From Silurus meridionalis (lineage: Eukaryota > Chordata > Actinopteri > Siluriformes > Siluridae), in the NCBI RefSeq assembly GCF_014805685.1, contig NC_060899.1, forward strand, positions 12,969,454 to 13,033,453: a DNA stretch of 64,000 bases, written 5' to 3'. The notes below the pieces were generated by a model. That model saw nothing but the letters and a program-made list of their open reading frames with translations. It searched no databases and was not told the DNA's origin. Below are positions 1-11,140 of the stretch, piece after piece (the first letter of the stretch is position 1; every line of letters starts with the position of its first letter). The position numbers and the translations under genes are program-made.

Positions 1-2817
1 GGAAGTCAAAACATTGCACTTTAGAATTTCAAAAAAAAAAAAAAATAAAAGACAAACACATTTCCTACAAAATATACTGATGGTTATTTACACCAGCACT
101 TGCTAATTTGATAATATGTCAGCCAGATTGACTTATTTAACAGTGGTCAAAGATTTCTTTTTTCTCCTACGCCAGCTGCTAAATTAGATACTCAATCAGA
201 TCCACCACACTGACCCGGCCATTATTATACGCAGAAATCTGATTCCAGTTCTTATGAATGGAAAATGCACATAGACTGGTCGAAACGTTCCTGAGTTAGA
301 TGATGTTGACTACAGAGGCTCGAGAACATAAATCTGCCCGTTTCTCCCTCCACATAAAGCGTGTCTGCAAGTTAAAAGGCAGGCCCTGACACTTTCATCA
401 ACCCTGCTGACAGCAAACCGCTGCCCTTCACCTTGAAGTCTGAATGTCAAACTGGCGTTCTCAGTAGGACCGCAGCTGCCTGTTTCTTTTTTTTTCCCTC
501 CGCTGGTCTTGTCTAGCGAGGTCAACAGCTGAACACGGCTGATGCCAGAGATGTAATTTATCATATAATATTACCATGAACTGAAAACATGAAGCATTTC
601 AACAATATTCATAATGTATTTGCGGTGGTCCGGGAGAACTCACAGGATGTTGCTGCATTAAAATCATGGACTTTTTTATTTGAGTGTTTCATCAGCAGGA
701 TATTGGCATGCTACAGAAAAATAAACAGAAGCAGATCGGTTTGTGATACTTATATCCGGGTTTAATAGGAACTAGGAAGTGCTTTTCTTATATTGTAAAG
801 CTATAGTTGCTCAGTGTAAACGGTTTGTCTTTAGAAACACATCTCCAGAGTGTTTTAACCAAAATAGCACACTGGATAGATATGTTCTTTTTTCTAAACA
901 AAAAAAGATTTGCTCAAACCCAAGGATAATTACAGATCACCAATTGCCCTGTATTTTCAATTACTTCCACAATTATTCTTCCAGCAATCAAAGTTAATTA
1001 CCATGGCACAGAGGGCGGCTGTGTTCGCTGATGTCCGACACCGAATTAAATTAGGACCGTTCTTTAAAGAAACACCTGCCTGTACAGTTCTAGGCATTAA
1101 ATTACCCAGCAAACATGTAGATTTCAGAGTTTGCTGAGGGAATCAGTAGCGGGGTTCAGAGGGGAGTCGTCCGGTCAGGCAGGCAGGCAGGCAGGCTTCA
1201 GTTATCCTGGTCATATCTGATAGCAAGAATCAAGAGAAAATCAATGTAGATAGATATCATCATCATGAGGTAATGTTTATAGGACGTATACCATCCAAGG
1301 GAAAGAAGAAAGCTGAGAAGACAGCTGAGACAGAGCACAAAAAAAAAGAAGTATACCATTCACAGTGTAAGGGGTAAGATGAGTCAAAATCTGGTATCGT
1401 TTTCCAAGAATTGTTATCTAATCTCAGAGAGTTTATTTGCACCCCTGCTGCCTGATCCAATGCCGACGCCTGATCCTGAACCACTTCTACTGCTGTGACT
1501 CCTCTCACACTACAGGACTGCCTGATTCATCCTAAAACTTGCATGGAGCTTCTTGCATTTGTGACTCACTTTTCCACATGGTTCCACTCGAATAACCCCC
1601 AACTCCCTCACTTCCGAAAAGAAAAAGAATCACCTTTCATTGCTTCAGTGGATAATCTCACCCGAATGTTTTCGATTTTGGGCCTGAGAACTGCTGCCGT
1701 GATCGTAAACACAGTCACACCGTCCTGTAAAAAATTTTATTTTTCCTTTCACTGTTGGTTCCGCTCCGGATTTCTTCAAGGGAGCTTTTGTCTAACTTAA
1801 GTTATATAAGTGATGTATATGATAGCATCCTAGCTGGCTATTTCTTGTTATAAACCAGTTAGAAATGAATGACAGTTATTTTAGCTAAGAAATGAACCCT
1901 TTCTTAGGATGAAGAAATCTCCAGTAACCAAAATAATTCTCCAGTAACTTTCTTATCTCCAGTAAACAAAAGAGTGTTCATAATTTTGGTGTTTCCCTCA
2001 TCAATAATCTCCCATGGTGAGATTATATAGCACTAAACAGCCATACTAATCACATTTGAATGCCGTAGTGTCTGAGGGACTCCTAAAGGAGAAGATAGTA
2101 CATTCAGTATTCTGGTAAAACCGACATTTGGGCATTTCTTGAGCCCATTTGGTAAAAAAAAAAAAAAAATGGAGAAATATGGTTATTTCCCCGGAACTCA
2201 TTCTTATCTAGATGCCTAATTTAGCACGCTTTTTGTCATCTGTTTAATTATACCCCTTTTTGTGGCTATTCCAATACAAGCAAAAGCCTTTCGACTACAA
2301 AACAAAACAAAAGTCAGAATATAGTCCTCTTTTGTCTCTGGAGCGATCATTTATCCAGCAACTTGTTCTCATTTACACACGGAGAAATAAGAACAATGAG
2401 CTTCAGATGAGCACTTGACAGGCTTCCATCCATCCGTTTCCATTTCCTGTCCCGTCCTACGCATTTAATCACCACGTCGAGCAAACGAAGGATACAACAA
2501 GCCATTGCTACTCATTATCCCACTCTATGACTCACTGACAAAGATACAAATATGCCGCTGTGTTCTGGATCTCTCTGGGTGCTCCAAAAACACAGATGCA
2601 GAAAGATCATTGTGCTCATTGTGTATATGTTAACTCTTTGAAAAAAATACCTCCTTCTGACTCACGGCTATTGTTACGCTATAGTTATCCTCTATAAAGG
2701 AGCTCTTTTGGTTGAAGTCGACATGGCTGTTTTCTATTGTCAGAAAGGAGGGCTGGGGAGGCGTGCTCAGTTCGGTCTTTGTGTTGTTTGCGATGTCGGC
2801 AGTTAAAAAAACTGCAA
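1..2817. other. Non-genic stretch, no recognised gene
   Basis: Open frames here are short, overlap on both strands and match no protein I know. Small repeats only: an A-run near 30-45, a (GGCA)n run at about 1176-1196, and three copies of ctccagtaac at 1919, 1939 and 1957. I see no exon with credible splice sites and no transposon ends. It is probably intron or intergenic DNA. Confidence 0.6.
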
Positions 2818-3230
2818 TAGGGATGTGCTACGTAAATGAGGCCGATGTGATACGATACATTAAAGATGCATATGAAGCACGGATTCGATTCGATCAATGA
2901 GATTCGATGGGATGGAAAAATAACATCTGCAATTCAATATGATCCAGATAGTTTGCTTTTATTTCTTTGGTTCTGTCTCCAGGAAGATGCAGCTCTACCT
3001 CTGCCATGTTAATCTGTATTCTATGTAACTCTCAGTTTTTGTAGCGATACATCGAATTCACGTAGCAGCAGTGGTGCAGAGAGAACGCGCTCGAGAAACT
3101 GTTGAGCGAGGAGAAATCGATCTACAAAGAAGATATTGGACACAAATTACTGGTCACTTTCTAAATAACAAAAAGGTATAGGGCATCTACTAATAATTAT
3201 ATATAAAGAAATATTTTTTTACTGCTGCGA
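2818..3230 (+). mobile_element. hAT-like non-autonomous repeat, copy 1
   Basis: The left end reads tagggatgtgctacg. It is followed by gatacgatacattaaag, atgcatatgaagcac and then ATCGAT-rich sequence. The same order appears on the opposite strand at 50500-50637, where the terminus reads as the complement of tatggatgtgcatctcc. Two independent copies sharing terminus and interior show a dispersed element. The TAGGGATGTG-type end followed by 'cgatac' motifs resembles hAT-derived repeats of fish genomes; that family label is from memory. The right boundary is uncertain and there is no coding capacity. Confidence 0.45.
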
Positions 3231-3289
3231 ATCGGTAAGACTTAAAATCACTATCCCAAAAACTATGGTAACGTTTCCATCAATTTGGA

Positions 3290-3740
3290 GTGGAACAATG
3301 ACTATTGTATTTTTGTGTCAATTTTTTTTTACATATCAGGACAAAAATCATCTGGTCCTCATCTCAGGTTAAATACAACCTTAGAAACAACAACACATAC
3401 AACATATATAAAACCATGTCGTTATTTATTATTTTCAAAAAGGCAAAATGCAGAAACCATGTGTAAAAATCTAAGAACAACTTATTAGTCAATAGCTTGT
3501 AGCTTGTGCCAGTAGTGTGTATATTATCCAACTTTCACTAAATTTGGAGGAATTTTGCCTCAATTTTTTTTTACAATGTTGCTTTATTTCAGTGAGGTTT
3601 GCAAACATTTGTGTATCCACAGCTCTCTTAAGGGCCTGCCACAGAATTTCACTCACGTTAAGGTCTGGCTCAATCACTGGATTTCTCCCAGGTTATTTTA
3701 CTTGTAAAGAAAGTGACCAAACGTTAAAGTTTTTAATATT
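3290..3740 (-). mobile_element. Tc1-like transposon, 3' part (eroded)
   Basis: On the minus strand this segment reads from the C-terminal third of a Tc1-type transposase (about 3740 to 3489) into an AT-rich 3' untranslated tail (3488 to about 3290). The tail composition and layout fit the ends of Tc1-like fish elements. No 5' half, DNA-binding region or clean inverted repeat is visible, so it is a dead, truncated copy. Confidence 0.65.
3489..3677 (-). pseudogene. Tc1-like transposase C-terminal fragment
   Basis: The translated fragment begins IEPDLNVSEILWQALKRAVD and continues for about 60 residues to a stop. In Tc1/mariner DD34E transposases the last catalytic acidic residue lies in a motif of the form SPDLNPIExLWxxLKxxV. 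Here the PDLN...LW..LKRAV skeleton is kept but the 'PIE' core reads 'VSE', so the copy is degenerate although the acidic residue may remain. The family enzyme is about 340 residues, so only the end is left. Role in life: cut-and-paste transposition at TA targets. It cannot be active now. Confidence 0.7.
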
Positions 3741-4306
3741 AAACTTTTAATGAAAAGCACGTATGATCTCTTTGCTCTGCATTTCACAGTCTCTCAGTGC
3801 TGGGGAGCTGCACAGCGCTTGGTGCAATTTTCAATTTCTCTGTGCTGACGTCTGCAGCTCCCAGTCTGGGGTATTCTACTGTGCTGTAGCTAAAATACAA
3901 ATACACCCGCTACTTTACAAGTTCTTATATTTACTTTTGTCTTTGATATTTCTAATCAGTGGAAATTAAGAGGTACTTTCTTGAACTGATAAGGGCTCCA
4001 GAGAGTCTGGAGAGCTGGTTTAAATCCACAGAGACCCACTTTCTTGAACACAAGTTGATTAATTAGTCTTTATTACTCTATGAAGAGAATTAACATTAAT
4101 GATTATTACAAGAGCACTTTTGTGAAATAGCTCTTGAGTTTCACCTAAATGTAATTTGCAGGGATTTTCTTATCATACCAACATCAAGGGCAGATTCACT
4201 GGCATACAGGTAATGGATTATTCATTGTAACATCACAAATCCTATGTTAACTGCAGTAATTACTTTACTAGTGTTCACTGTAAATTGTTCTCCCAAGGCT
4301 GCATCT

Positions 4307-4309
<3 letters not shown>
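3741..4309. other. Non-genic spacer
   Basis: AT-rich sequence between the Tc1 fossil and the first TA array. No coding signal, splice-site pair or recognised repeat. Confidence 0.5.

Positions 4310-4376
<67 letters not shown>
4310..4376. repeat. (TA)n microsatellite
   Basis: About 33 uninterrupted TA units. A second TA array lies about 250 bp downstream, with a transposon-like segment between them. Confidence 0.98.
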
Positions 4377-4378
<2 letters not shown>

Positions 4379-4529
4379 AGGTCCAAATGTCCAGAAAGCG
4401 TAAATTAAGTGATTCTGTTAGATTCTGAATGTCATTTAAGAGAGAATTACCATGTAAAACAATGTAAAATTATTATATATGTGTTCTTATGGGTATGTGG
4501 AACACATCGAGTGAATTTCCTTTATTTCT

Positions 4530-4625
4530 TGTGGGATAAATAGTTTTAGTGAACGAGCATTTTGGGTTGCGAGCTCGTTCCCAGAACGAATTAAACTCAC
4601 AAGCTGAGGTACCACTTATATATAC

Positions 4626-4632
<7 letters not shown>
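4530..4632 (-). mobile_element. MITE end with 'tggtacctc' terminus (pogo/Tigger-like)
   Basis: Read on the minus strand from the TA array, the sequence starts tggtacctcagcttgtgag and continues with motifs such as cgttctgggaacgagctcg. This form (CAGTGGTACCTCGG-type end) belongs to small TA-target elements common in vertebrates. Only one end is convincing; the other end toward 4377 does not mirror it. Confidence 0.45.

Positions 4633-4693
<61 letters not shown>
4629..4693. repeat. (TA)n microsatellite
   Basis: About 32 TA units directly abutting the MITE-like end at 4632. It is followed by a short imperfect (CA)n run at 4704-4719. Confidence 0.98.
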
Positions 4694-4696
<3 letters not shown>

Positions 4697-4717
4697 AAAC
4701 ATACACAAACACACACA

Positions 4718-5042
4718 CAGTAATGCCACGTTTAACACGGTGGTTATGTTCCAAAACTGCCCACGATAATCGGATGCTACCGCAAAAAAGCTATTTTATG
4801 TATACAGTACTGTACTGTATTAAAATTCTAATGCATTTTATAATTAATAATTATATATTTATTAATAAATTTCAATATTTTAACATAAAATTTAAAGAAA
4901 ATTTCCTATACGTTTTTTGGTCCATCGTGCTATCCGTGAGAGACCGGGAAAATCAGCCAAACTATTTAGTTATTTGGCAAATGCAATTCCAAAATAAACC
5001 AGGGGTGTGAGATTCAAACCACGGTAAAGCAGAGGATTACTG
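4718..5042. mobile_element. TA-target MITE with cagtaat termini
   Basis: The left end reads cagtaatgccacgtttaac. The right end, complemented, reads cagtaatcctctgctttac. These imperfect inverted ends enclose 325 bp without coding capacity. A TA follows the right end at 5043; the left flank is inside a CA run, so the left TA has been lost or slipped. The type is a pogo/Tigger-like miniature element. The interior is AT-rich. Confidence 0.6.
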
Positions 5043-5984
5043 TATTTATATATATTTTTATATTAATATATAATATATATATTTTTTACAGTAAATTTTT
5101 AAAACAATGAGAAACACACTATTTTCTCTCCCCATGGTGATACAGAGAATCAGGAAGATGTTGTTTATATTTCAGGAATGATGGGGATCTATATGTGTTG
5201 CAATTCTCCTGTATGTGAGGCTGTAAAATTTACTCTTAGCTTTAATTTGGCTTGCAGGAGGAGAGTCCCACTCCAGCGGAGATACTACGTACAATCATCT
5301 TCACTGTATATAAGTGTAACATGTTTAACATACACAAGGCATTTCAACCTCTTGTTTCTAAGCTTCCATTTTATAGACAGAGGGTTTATGAGCATGTGTG
5401 CAGCTACTGAAAGTGTTATCAGGAGAAAAAGTGATGCCACAGTACATAGTCTACCTCACTGAATGTTTTTTTTCCTATTATTTTAACTTTGATATGATTT
5501 ATGGATTAATTGATTAATCGATTAAAGGAGGTTTGTTGGAAAGCTTGAAGGCATCTGCAAGGTGCTGCAACTTAAATTAATTAATAGAAAATTGGAAAAT
5601 TCACATACTGTATTTATAGTCTTGGAAAATATGTTGAGAGATGCAACCTGTAGATTAGTCTATATGATTTACGATAGTTTATATGATATACGATAGTCTT
5701 TATGATTTTCGAAAGACACATCCATGTTCCTTTTTGTTTTCAACAAACTAGGTTATTTACCAGTATGAAGATTTACTGTAATTAAACAAATATATAAATG
5801 TCCAAATGTTCATCTTCATTTTCATTGAAAAAAATACTCCATTAGAATGAATTAAAGCTTTACACACTATTGGCATCCGGACAGTACGTTTCTCCAAGCA
5901 TTCGGGTGAAATACTTGTCATGCCTCTTGTAAAATTGGCCAACGGCATGCTTTGCTAGTTGGAGATTTCTTAATCCCAGAGCAG
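5043..5984. other. Non-genic AT-rich stretch
   Basis: The first 50 bp are almost pure A/T. A short palindromic run, ttgattaatcgattaa, sits at about 5510-5525. No exon or recognised element is visible. Confidence 0.5.
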
Positions 5985-6467
5985 TTCAATAGGCTTTTGG
6001 TGTGGTGAGTGGGCAGGCCGTTGCATGATAGATAACACTTTAGCCAATTACTCTCTAAATAACGAGTACAGTTCGGACGTTTGATCGTTGTCTTGTTGTA
6101 TGGTGAAATCGGTTCCAATTAGCCAAAGTCCAGATGGAATTACATGGTGTTGGAATGGTAACCATGTTGGTTCAGTTTACCTTAAATAAGTCTCCAAATG
6201 TCCCTGCTCCAAAACAACCCCAGTCCATTAAGCTTCAGCCTCCATGTTGATGCAGTCTGCTTGGCAGTACCAAAAAAGTTCTTCTGTTAGAGCCAAAAAT
6301 TGCAAATGTGGGCTCATTTGTCCACAGAACCTTCTTCTCGTCATTCACTGTTCAATTCATGTGTGTTTTTGCCTTGTACCTGATTTGTTGCATAGAAACA
6401 AAAGGAACATTCATGTGTTTCAAAAATGATAAAAGACAAGGTGTTTTCAAACTCTTGACAGGCACTG
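5985..6467 (-). mobile_element. Tc1-like transposon, eroded
   Basis: The right terminus at 6467, complemented, reads cagtgcctgtcaagagtttg and is followed by a TA target dinucleotide (6468-6469). This is the classic Tc1-type inverted repeat of fish elements, and a related end lies at 29365. Inside, short blocks such as ggctcatttgtccacagaacc (6310 region) look like the complement of the 'S/DESR' part of Tc1 transposases. Reading frames are destroyed and the left end is missing. Confidence 0.6.
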
Positions 6468-6951
6468 TAGTCTAAAGGTTTTATTATAGAAGACAAAATT
6501 AATAATAAAACAATTATAATAAAATGACCCTACATTCTCTATGAATGACTTTATATACTGTTGCTTTTTAAGCGGTAAAGACGGTCATCTTTGGGTCTCT
6601 GGGCCATTCTCTTTCTGGTTTCAAAAGTAAATCCCCATGACATTTTAAAAACTACTTTAACCAAAATTATGCAGTAGGTTACTTCTATCCGCAAGATCTT
6701 TTCTAGCTGTTGGTACTCATTGATCTCCATTGATGAAGTTCAAGTAATCTGTGTGTCTTCTTTGACTAATGACATTAATATAAAATCCAACCTGCATCTT
6801 GGGAGATTTAATTTAAGTTGCAATTATGTTTTGAAGTAGCTCATATCATTTATCAAGGAGTCAACTTAGTAAATTCTAGGATCTGTTTATCTGCCTTAAA
6901 AACCTGGTCTAGGACTAGGTTTAACCTCTGTCAAGGAAACCACCCAACTCT

Positions 6952-7426
6952 TAAAAATGTTTATTTTTTACATTTATTCCCCATTTGCTCTTACAATAAC
7001 CTCCACCCTTCTGGGACGACATGCCACTAGATTTTGGAGTGTGCTTGTGGAGATTTGTGCTCATTCAGCCACAAGGGCATTAGAAAAGTCATGTACTGAT
7101 GTAGGTGAGGAGGCCTGGGGTGCAGTCAGCATTCCAATTCATTCCAAAAGTGTTCAATAGGGTTGAGGTCAGAGCTCTATAGCAGGCCACTTAAGATCTT
7201 CCACGACAACCACAGCAATGTAAAGTATATCCTTATAAAGCTGCATCCAAAGACCTTGTGCCTCCAATTTTGTGTTAACAGTTTGTCTAACCACTGATAA
7301 AGTAAAGGATCCTGTAATGTAACAGATAACAGTCATATATAATTGTGTGCCTTTGTGGGAATAGTTTGTGGAGAGACCACATATTGCTAGAAAAGTCATG
7401 TGACCTATTACTTTTGTTCATATAGT
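6952..7426. mobile_element. 'cactatatgg' MITE family, copy 1
   Basis: Shares ordered blocks with copies at 15.8, 20.0, 45.1, 46.5 and 52.0 kb: an 'attccccatttgctc' block, ggagatttgtgctcattcag, gaggaggcctggggtgcagt, gggttgaggtcagagctc and 'aagatcttccac'. The right end retains ttgttcatatagt, a decayed form of the ttgtccatatagtg terminus seen intact at 45524. The left terminus is lost. A Tc1/mariner-type non-autonomous element is likely from its ends and TA target. Confidence 0.7.
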
Positions 7427-8254
7427 ATATTTGTTTATATGTATTGTTAAATTCTGTAAATAGATCTAATGATGGTAGAAGGACCTGATGGCTGTACACA
7501 CTTCATTATCCTTAATGGCTTAAAAACTCAAATTCATGGTGAAATAACTTTTATCAATTAACGCATATCCTTGTCGACACTTGAATAAAAAAGTAAAATT
7601 CCCAGTCACTCTACATGCATCAAACTAAGTTCCAAATTGGTTTTGCACTCATGTCCCAGAATATTAGCTTGTTTCGAGGTGTATCTTGTACAACTTGAAC
7701 AAGCGACAAATAAACAACAATTCACCAATAAAAGGCAATACCTTTCAACACAAAACATCTGAGAAAGAAAATCTCTGCTTCAGTTTTTACCAAATTCTTC
7801 AGGATGCAGCGGAAAACCCCAAACAGGTTGGGCTAAAAATAGATAACTCCCCCCAGCCCCCGCCCCCGCCAACCTCTCCAGATGCATTTGCCAATCTTCT
7901 TAAGCAGTAAAATAGTAGATCTGACATCCCAGAACCCAGCAAATGCTTTGGAGTTAAACAGCAACTGAAGGCTGAGAACGGGGATGCAGTGAACCATGCT
8001 CATTTTCACTGTGAACTTTGACCCAGACTACTGCTAGAGATTTCAATGCTATAATGACAGCACAATAGAGGCCATGTTGATATATACGGTGATACACCTA
8101 CATCTATAGTTACTGTATTCAATGAAGTAGAGAAAAATTGGCTTCGAATTGGCTTTAGCAATTCAAAATGATAATTTTCTTATTAAAACTTGTCAAGCTA
8201 ATTATTTGTCTTATCTTTCTGCTATTGCACTTTGTACCTAGGACAATCACAAAT
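7427..8254. other. Non-genic spacer
   Basis: No recognised gene or element. A short C-rich run (ccccc-agccccc-gcccccgcc) lies at about 7849-7870. Small open frames show no protein-like character. Confidence 0.45.
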
Positions 8255-8267
8255 TTTTCATAATGAT

Positions 8268-8803
8268 CAATGACTGGTCATTTAGAAACAATGATGATGG
8301 GTGACTAGTCACTGGAAAACATTGTTGATCAGTGAGTGCTTGTTTGAAACAATTGTGGTCAGTGAAAAGTTAATAGGAACAATGATGAGTGACTATCTGT
8401 TGGGAAACTGGTAATAAGTAACTGGTGACTGGGAACAATAATGCTCAGTGACCAGTCATTTGTTAACAGTGGTGATCAGTGACAGGCCATTGGTCAACAG
8501 TTGTAATCAATGAACTGTCATTGAGAAACAACAGTGATAAGTGACTGGCTGTTGGGAAAAAATACTGATGAGTGACTAATTTTTTTTAGAAAAACTGATT
8601 ATTAGTTATCTAAAATGAGACTAATGAAATTGAAACAATGGTAATCAGTGACTGGTCATTGGGAACAATAGTGATAAGTGACTGGTTGGTGGGAAAAGTA
8701 GTCATGAGTGACTGGTTGTTGGAAACAATAGTAATTAGTGGCTGGTTGTTGGGAACAATGGTGATGAGGTACTGGTTGATGGAAACAATAGTGGTACTAT
8801 TAT
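8268..8803. repeat. Degenerate 30-bp minisatellite (about 18 units)
   Basis: The unit is approximately gtgactggtt, gttgggaaca, atagtgatca (30 bp in total). The best-preserved block, 8648-8800, holds five units in exact 30-bp register. Earlier units vary from 27 to 31 bp. One unit near 8580-8640 is disrupted by a T-run and an insertion. Because 30 is a multiple of three, both strands stay open across the conserved block and translate as 10-residue repeats. These frames are a by-product of the period, not evidence of a gene. Confidence 0.9.
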
Positions 8804-8849
8804 TACTAATAGTGTTAACAGTGGTACTGCCACCATCTTGGATCATAGG

Positions 8850-9025
8850 TTTTCGCACATTCCAGCATGTCAGGAAGCTAGGGTTAGAGCACAAGGTCAG
8901 CATCCCTGGAGAAGATAGGATTAAATGCCTTTGCTCAAGGGCCCAACAGTGGCAGCTTGGCAGTGCTGAGGCTTGAACCCATTACCTTATGATTAGTAAT
9001 AAAGAGCATTAACCACTGCCCTTTC
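8850..9025 (-). mobile_element. tRNA-derived SINE-like repeat, copy
   Basis: On the minus strand the order is gcagtggttaatgctc, an anticodon-arm-like spacer, gggttcaagcctcagcac and then ccaagctgccactgttgggc. The block gggttcaagcc matches a Pol III B box (GGTTCAANCC form), and the 'agtggtta' block stands where an A box would be. Homologous copies lie at 12221 (+), 35855 (-) and 53285 (-). This copy abuts the minisatellite. No internal gene. Confidence 0.65.
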
Positions 9026-10009
9026 CTCCCAAAAACTATTGTTAATATAATCTATTGTACTGTGGTCAAGTACAAGCTCATTTCTTATAACATCCACTTA
9101 AAGCACTGCACCCCATTCAGAAAATAACAGCCTCTTTGTGTTGTGTTCCTTCTTGCCCCCAAGTAGCTGTGAAAAGTATTTTCATGTCATGCAGAAAAAA
9201 AGCTCTATGTCAGGCTTAGCAGTTCAAACCATGTCACAGTTTGGTTTAAATATGCAGAGACATGTTGAAAAGTGAAGGGAATATTGTGCGAGTATGGAAT
9301 ATGACAATGACAGCATGACTGCTGTCTCCTCCCAATGGGCTCAATCTGGTTGTGCTAGTGGGAAATGAGATGATACACCGCAGGTGACTGCTCCAGCCGT
9401 CTGTCCCTCACAGTGTGCAAGGAAAAACAGCTTTGCCCTAGCAGTTCAGAGATACCTTCAGTCGATGGAGGCCTATAAGATGCTAAGAAAGCGGGGAAAG
9501 TCAGTCAGTCAGTCATTAATACGTACAAGGAATTCGCAGCAAGGTCTAACACAGCTACAGTGTAGGCATTCCCAGTATACATTTCCTTTCAGAGGTTACA
9601 CATACAGCAGGTAATAGTATCTTCGGCATTCACAAAATCCTATCATCACTCATCTCTTACACGCAAAAAAACCCCTGCATTAGATTACATATTAGTAAAA
9701 TAGAGTTACTGCAAAAGGTCTATACAGATTAAAGCAGCTGGAAGTTCCAAGATTAAGATTTTATTACTTTTCCACCATGCTTTGTAAAGCATCATGGTAA
9801 ATGGTGATAGCAAGCTTTCAAAGTTTAGTTAGCCGGCTAAAACACAATCAAATGTTGGAAAATAAGGCAATGTTTTATTTATAGGAGGGTGTGGTGCATT
9901 CCTTCCTACAGACCACTGTGTATCTCTGAGGCAGTCCTAATGATCTAGCCAGCTAAACGACTCACACTTGGTTGCTTTCAATGTGCCATCTATGTATGTT
10001 AATGTGATA
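9026..10009. other. Non-genic stretch
   Basis: Contains a short (gtca)n run at about 9501-9516. Open frames are short and unrecognised. No transposon ends seen. Confidence 0.5.
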
Positions 10010-10225
10010 GAATCTGAAAACTGAAACTGTGACAAACTGTGACTATGACTCACAGCTCCAGCATTCCTGGTTCAATCCTTTGCTTGAATTACTCTCTGTG
10101 TGAAATTTCTGTGCATTCTTCCTGTATCCTTGTGCCATCCAAACCAGGTTGTATTCCTGTTTCATACCATGGTGTTCCTGGGATACATTAAAGCTCCATT
10201 CTAAAGTTGACCAGAATGGAAAATT
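10010..10225 (+). repeat. Old fish dispersed repeat
   Basis: The sequence runs through ctcacagctccagcattcctgg, tctgtgtgaaatttctgtgc, attcttcctgtatccttgtg and then tgtattcctgtttcat and ggtgttcctgggata. This order is that of a repeat scattered through many fish genomes, recognised from memory. A short reverse-oriented piece of the same family (gcaaagcaggaatacagcc) lies near 33078. It is heavily mutated and non-coding. Confidence 0.55.
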
Positions 10226-10300
10226 ACTAAAATAATAATAATGATAATTGAACCATTAACTTACTATTTTTTTTTTGTGTGTGCGTTGCATACTATAGAC

Positions 10301-11140
10301 CAGGGTTCCCCAAACTACGGCCCGCCCTCACATATGGAACGGCCCTCTGAACAATGCCAGAGACATATTTTGAAAATGTAATTTCGAATATATGTTTTAA
10401 TTATATCAAATCTATATTTAATAAAAAAGGTTGGCTTTTAAAGAAAAAAATATCTTAGGTATTAATTAAATTCGAGGCACTAATAGTTTTAGTTTTAGTT
10501 ATAAACTCCATACCAACAGTTTTTCCGGCTCCCGGTACACTGTCATTACGAGAATGACTTCTAAAGGCAAATCACTGACGCTACGTGCTGTTTGTTTTTA
10601 TGTGTGAGACCGCGTGCTGCAGGAAAATGTATTCATATTTAGTGCCTTAATCACTTTTTCATGATTCAGTATTGTTTTTTCTTTTTGTTTTCATTTTGAA
10701 ATAAAGTTCAGTACTGTTTTACATGGAGTTATCGGTAAATATGATTCAACCTAGCTATCAATATCAGTAAAATCGGTTGGCCGATAGTTATTAAAATAAC
10801 CTAATTATTTGTTAGATTTACCCACCAACTATATGCATATGGATAAATATGTAAATGTTTTGATTTCACAAAAAAAAATTCATTATTATAGTAATAATGG
10901 TCTTTCAAGTAGCAATATTTTGTATCTTGAACAGCAATGCTTATTTGTCTGTACAGTGCATAACAAAATAATAAACCAATGTAGCATTAAGAGGCATCAG
11001 ATTTACATTTAAAGTCATAAAATCTCCACAATAATACTGGCAGTCACTCCAGCCCGTGTCATTTTTCTGTTACAGACTGACCTGGCCTCCATTAAAGAAA
11101 GGAAAAAATACATCTGGCCCTCAAATGTCTAAAAAAATCT
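10301..11140 (+). mobile_element. hAT-type element, left end and interior
   Basis: The left terminus is cagggttccccaaactacgg followed by cccgc, a form typical of hAT/Charlie-like ends in vertebrates. About 840 bp downstream, tctggccctcaaatgt (around 11113) resembles the matching right arm, but the expected terminal 'ggggacccctg' is missing. No transposase frame survives: the longest open frame inside is under 70 residues and unrecognised. A non-autonomous or gutted copy is likely. Confidence 0.5.

Noticed and set aside
8268..8803. Regular ~30-bp repeats as a CRISPR array
   Set aside because: Units are contiguous with no unique spacers, and the context is a vertebrate genome. It is a minisatellite.
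8610..8976. Repetitive open frames on both strands of the minisatellite as a repeat protein
   Set aside because: A 30-bp period keeps frames open automatically. There is no signal for start, splice or composition bias.
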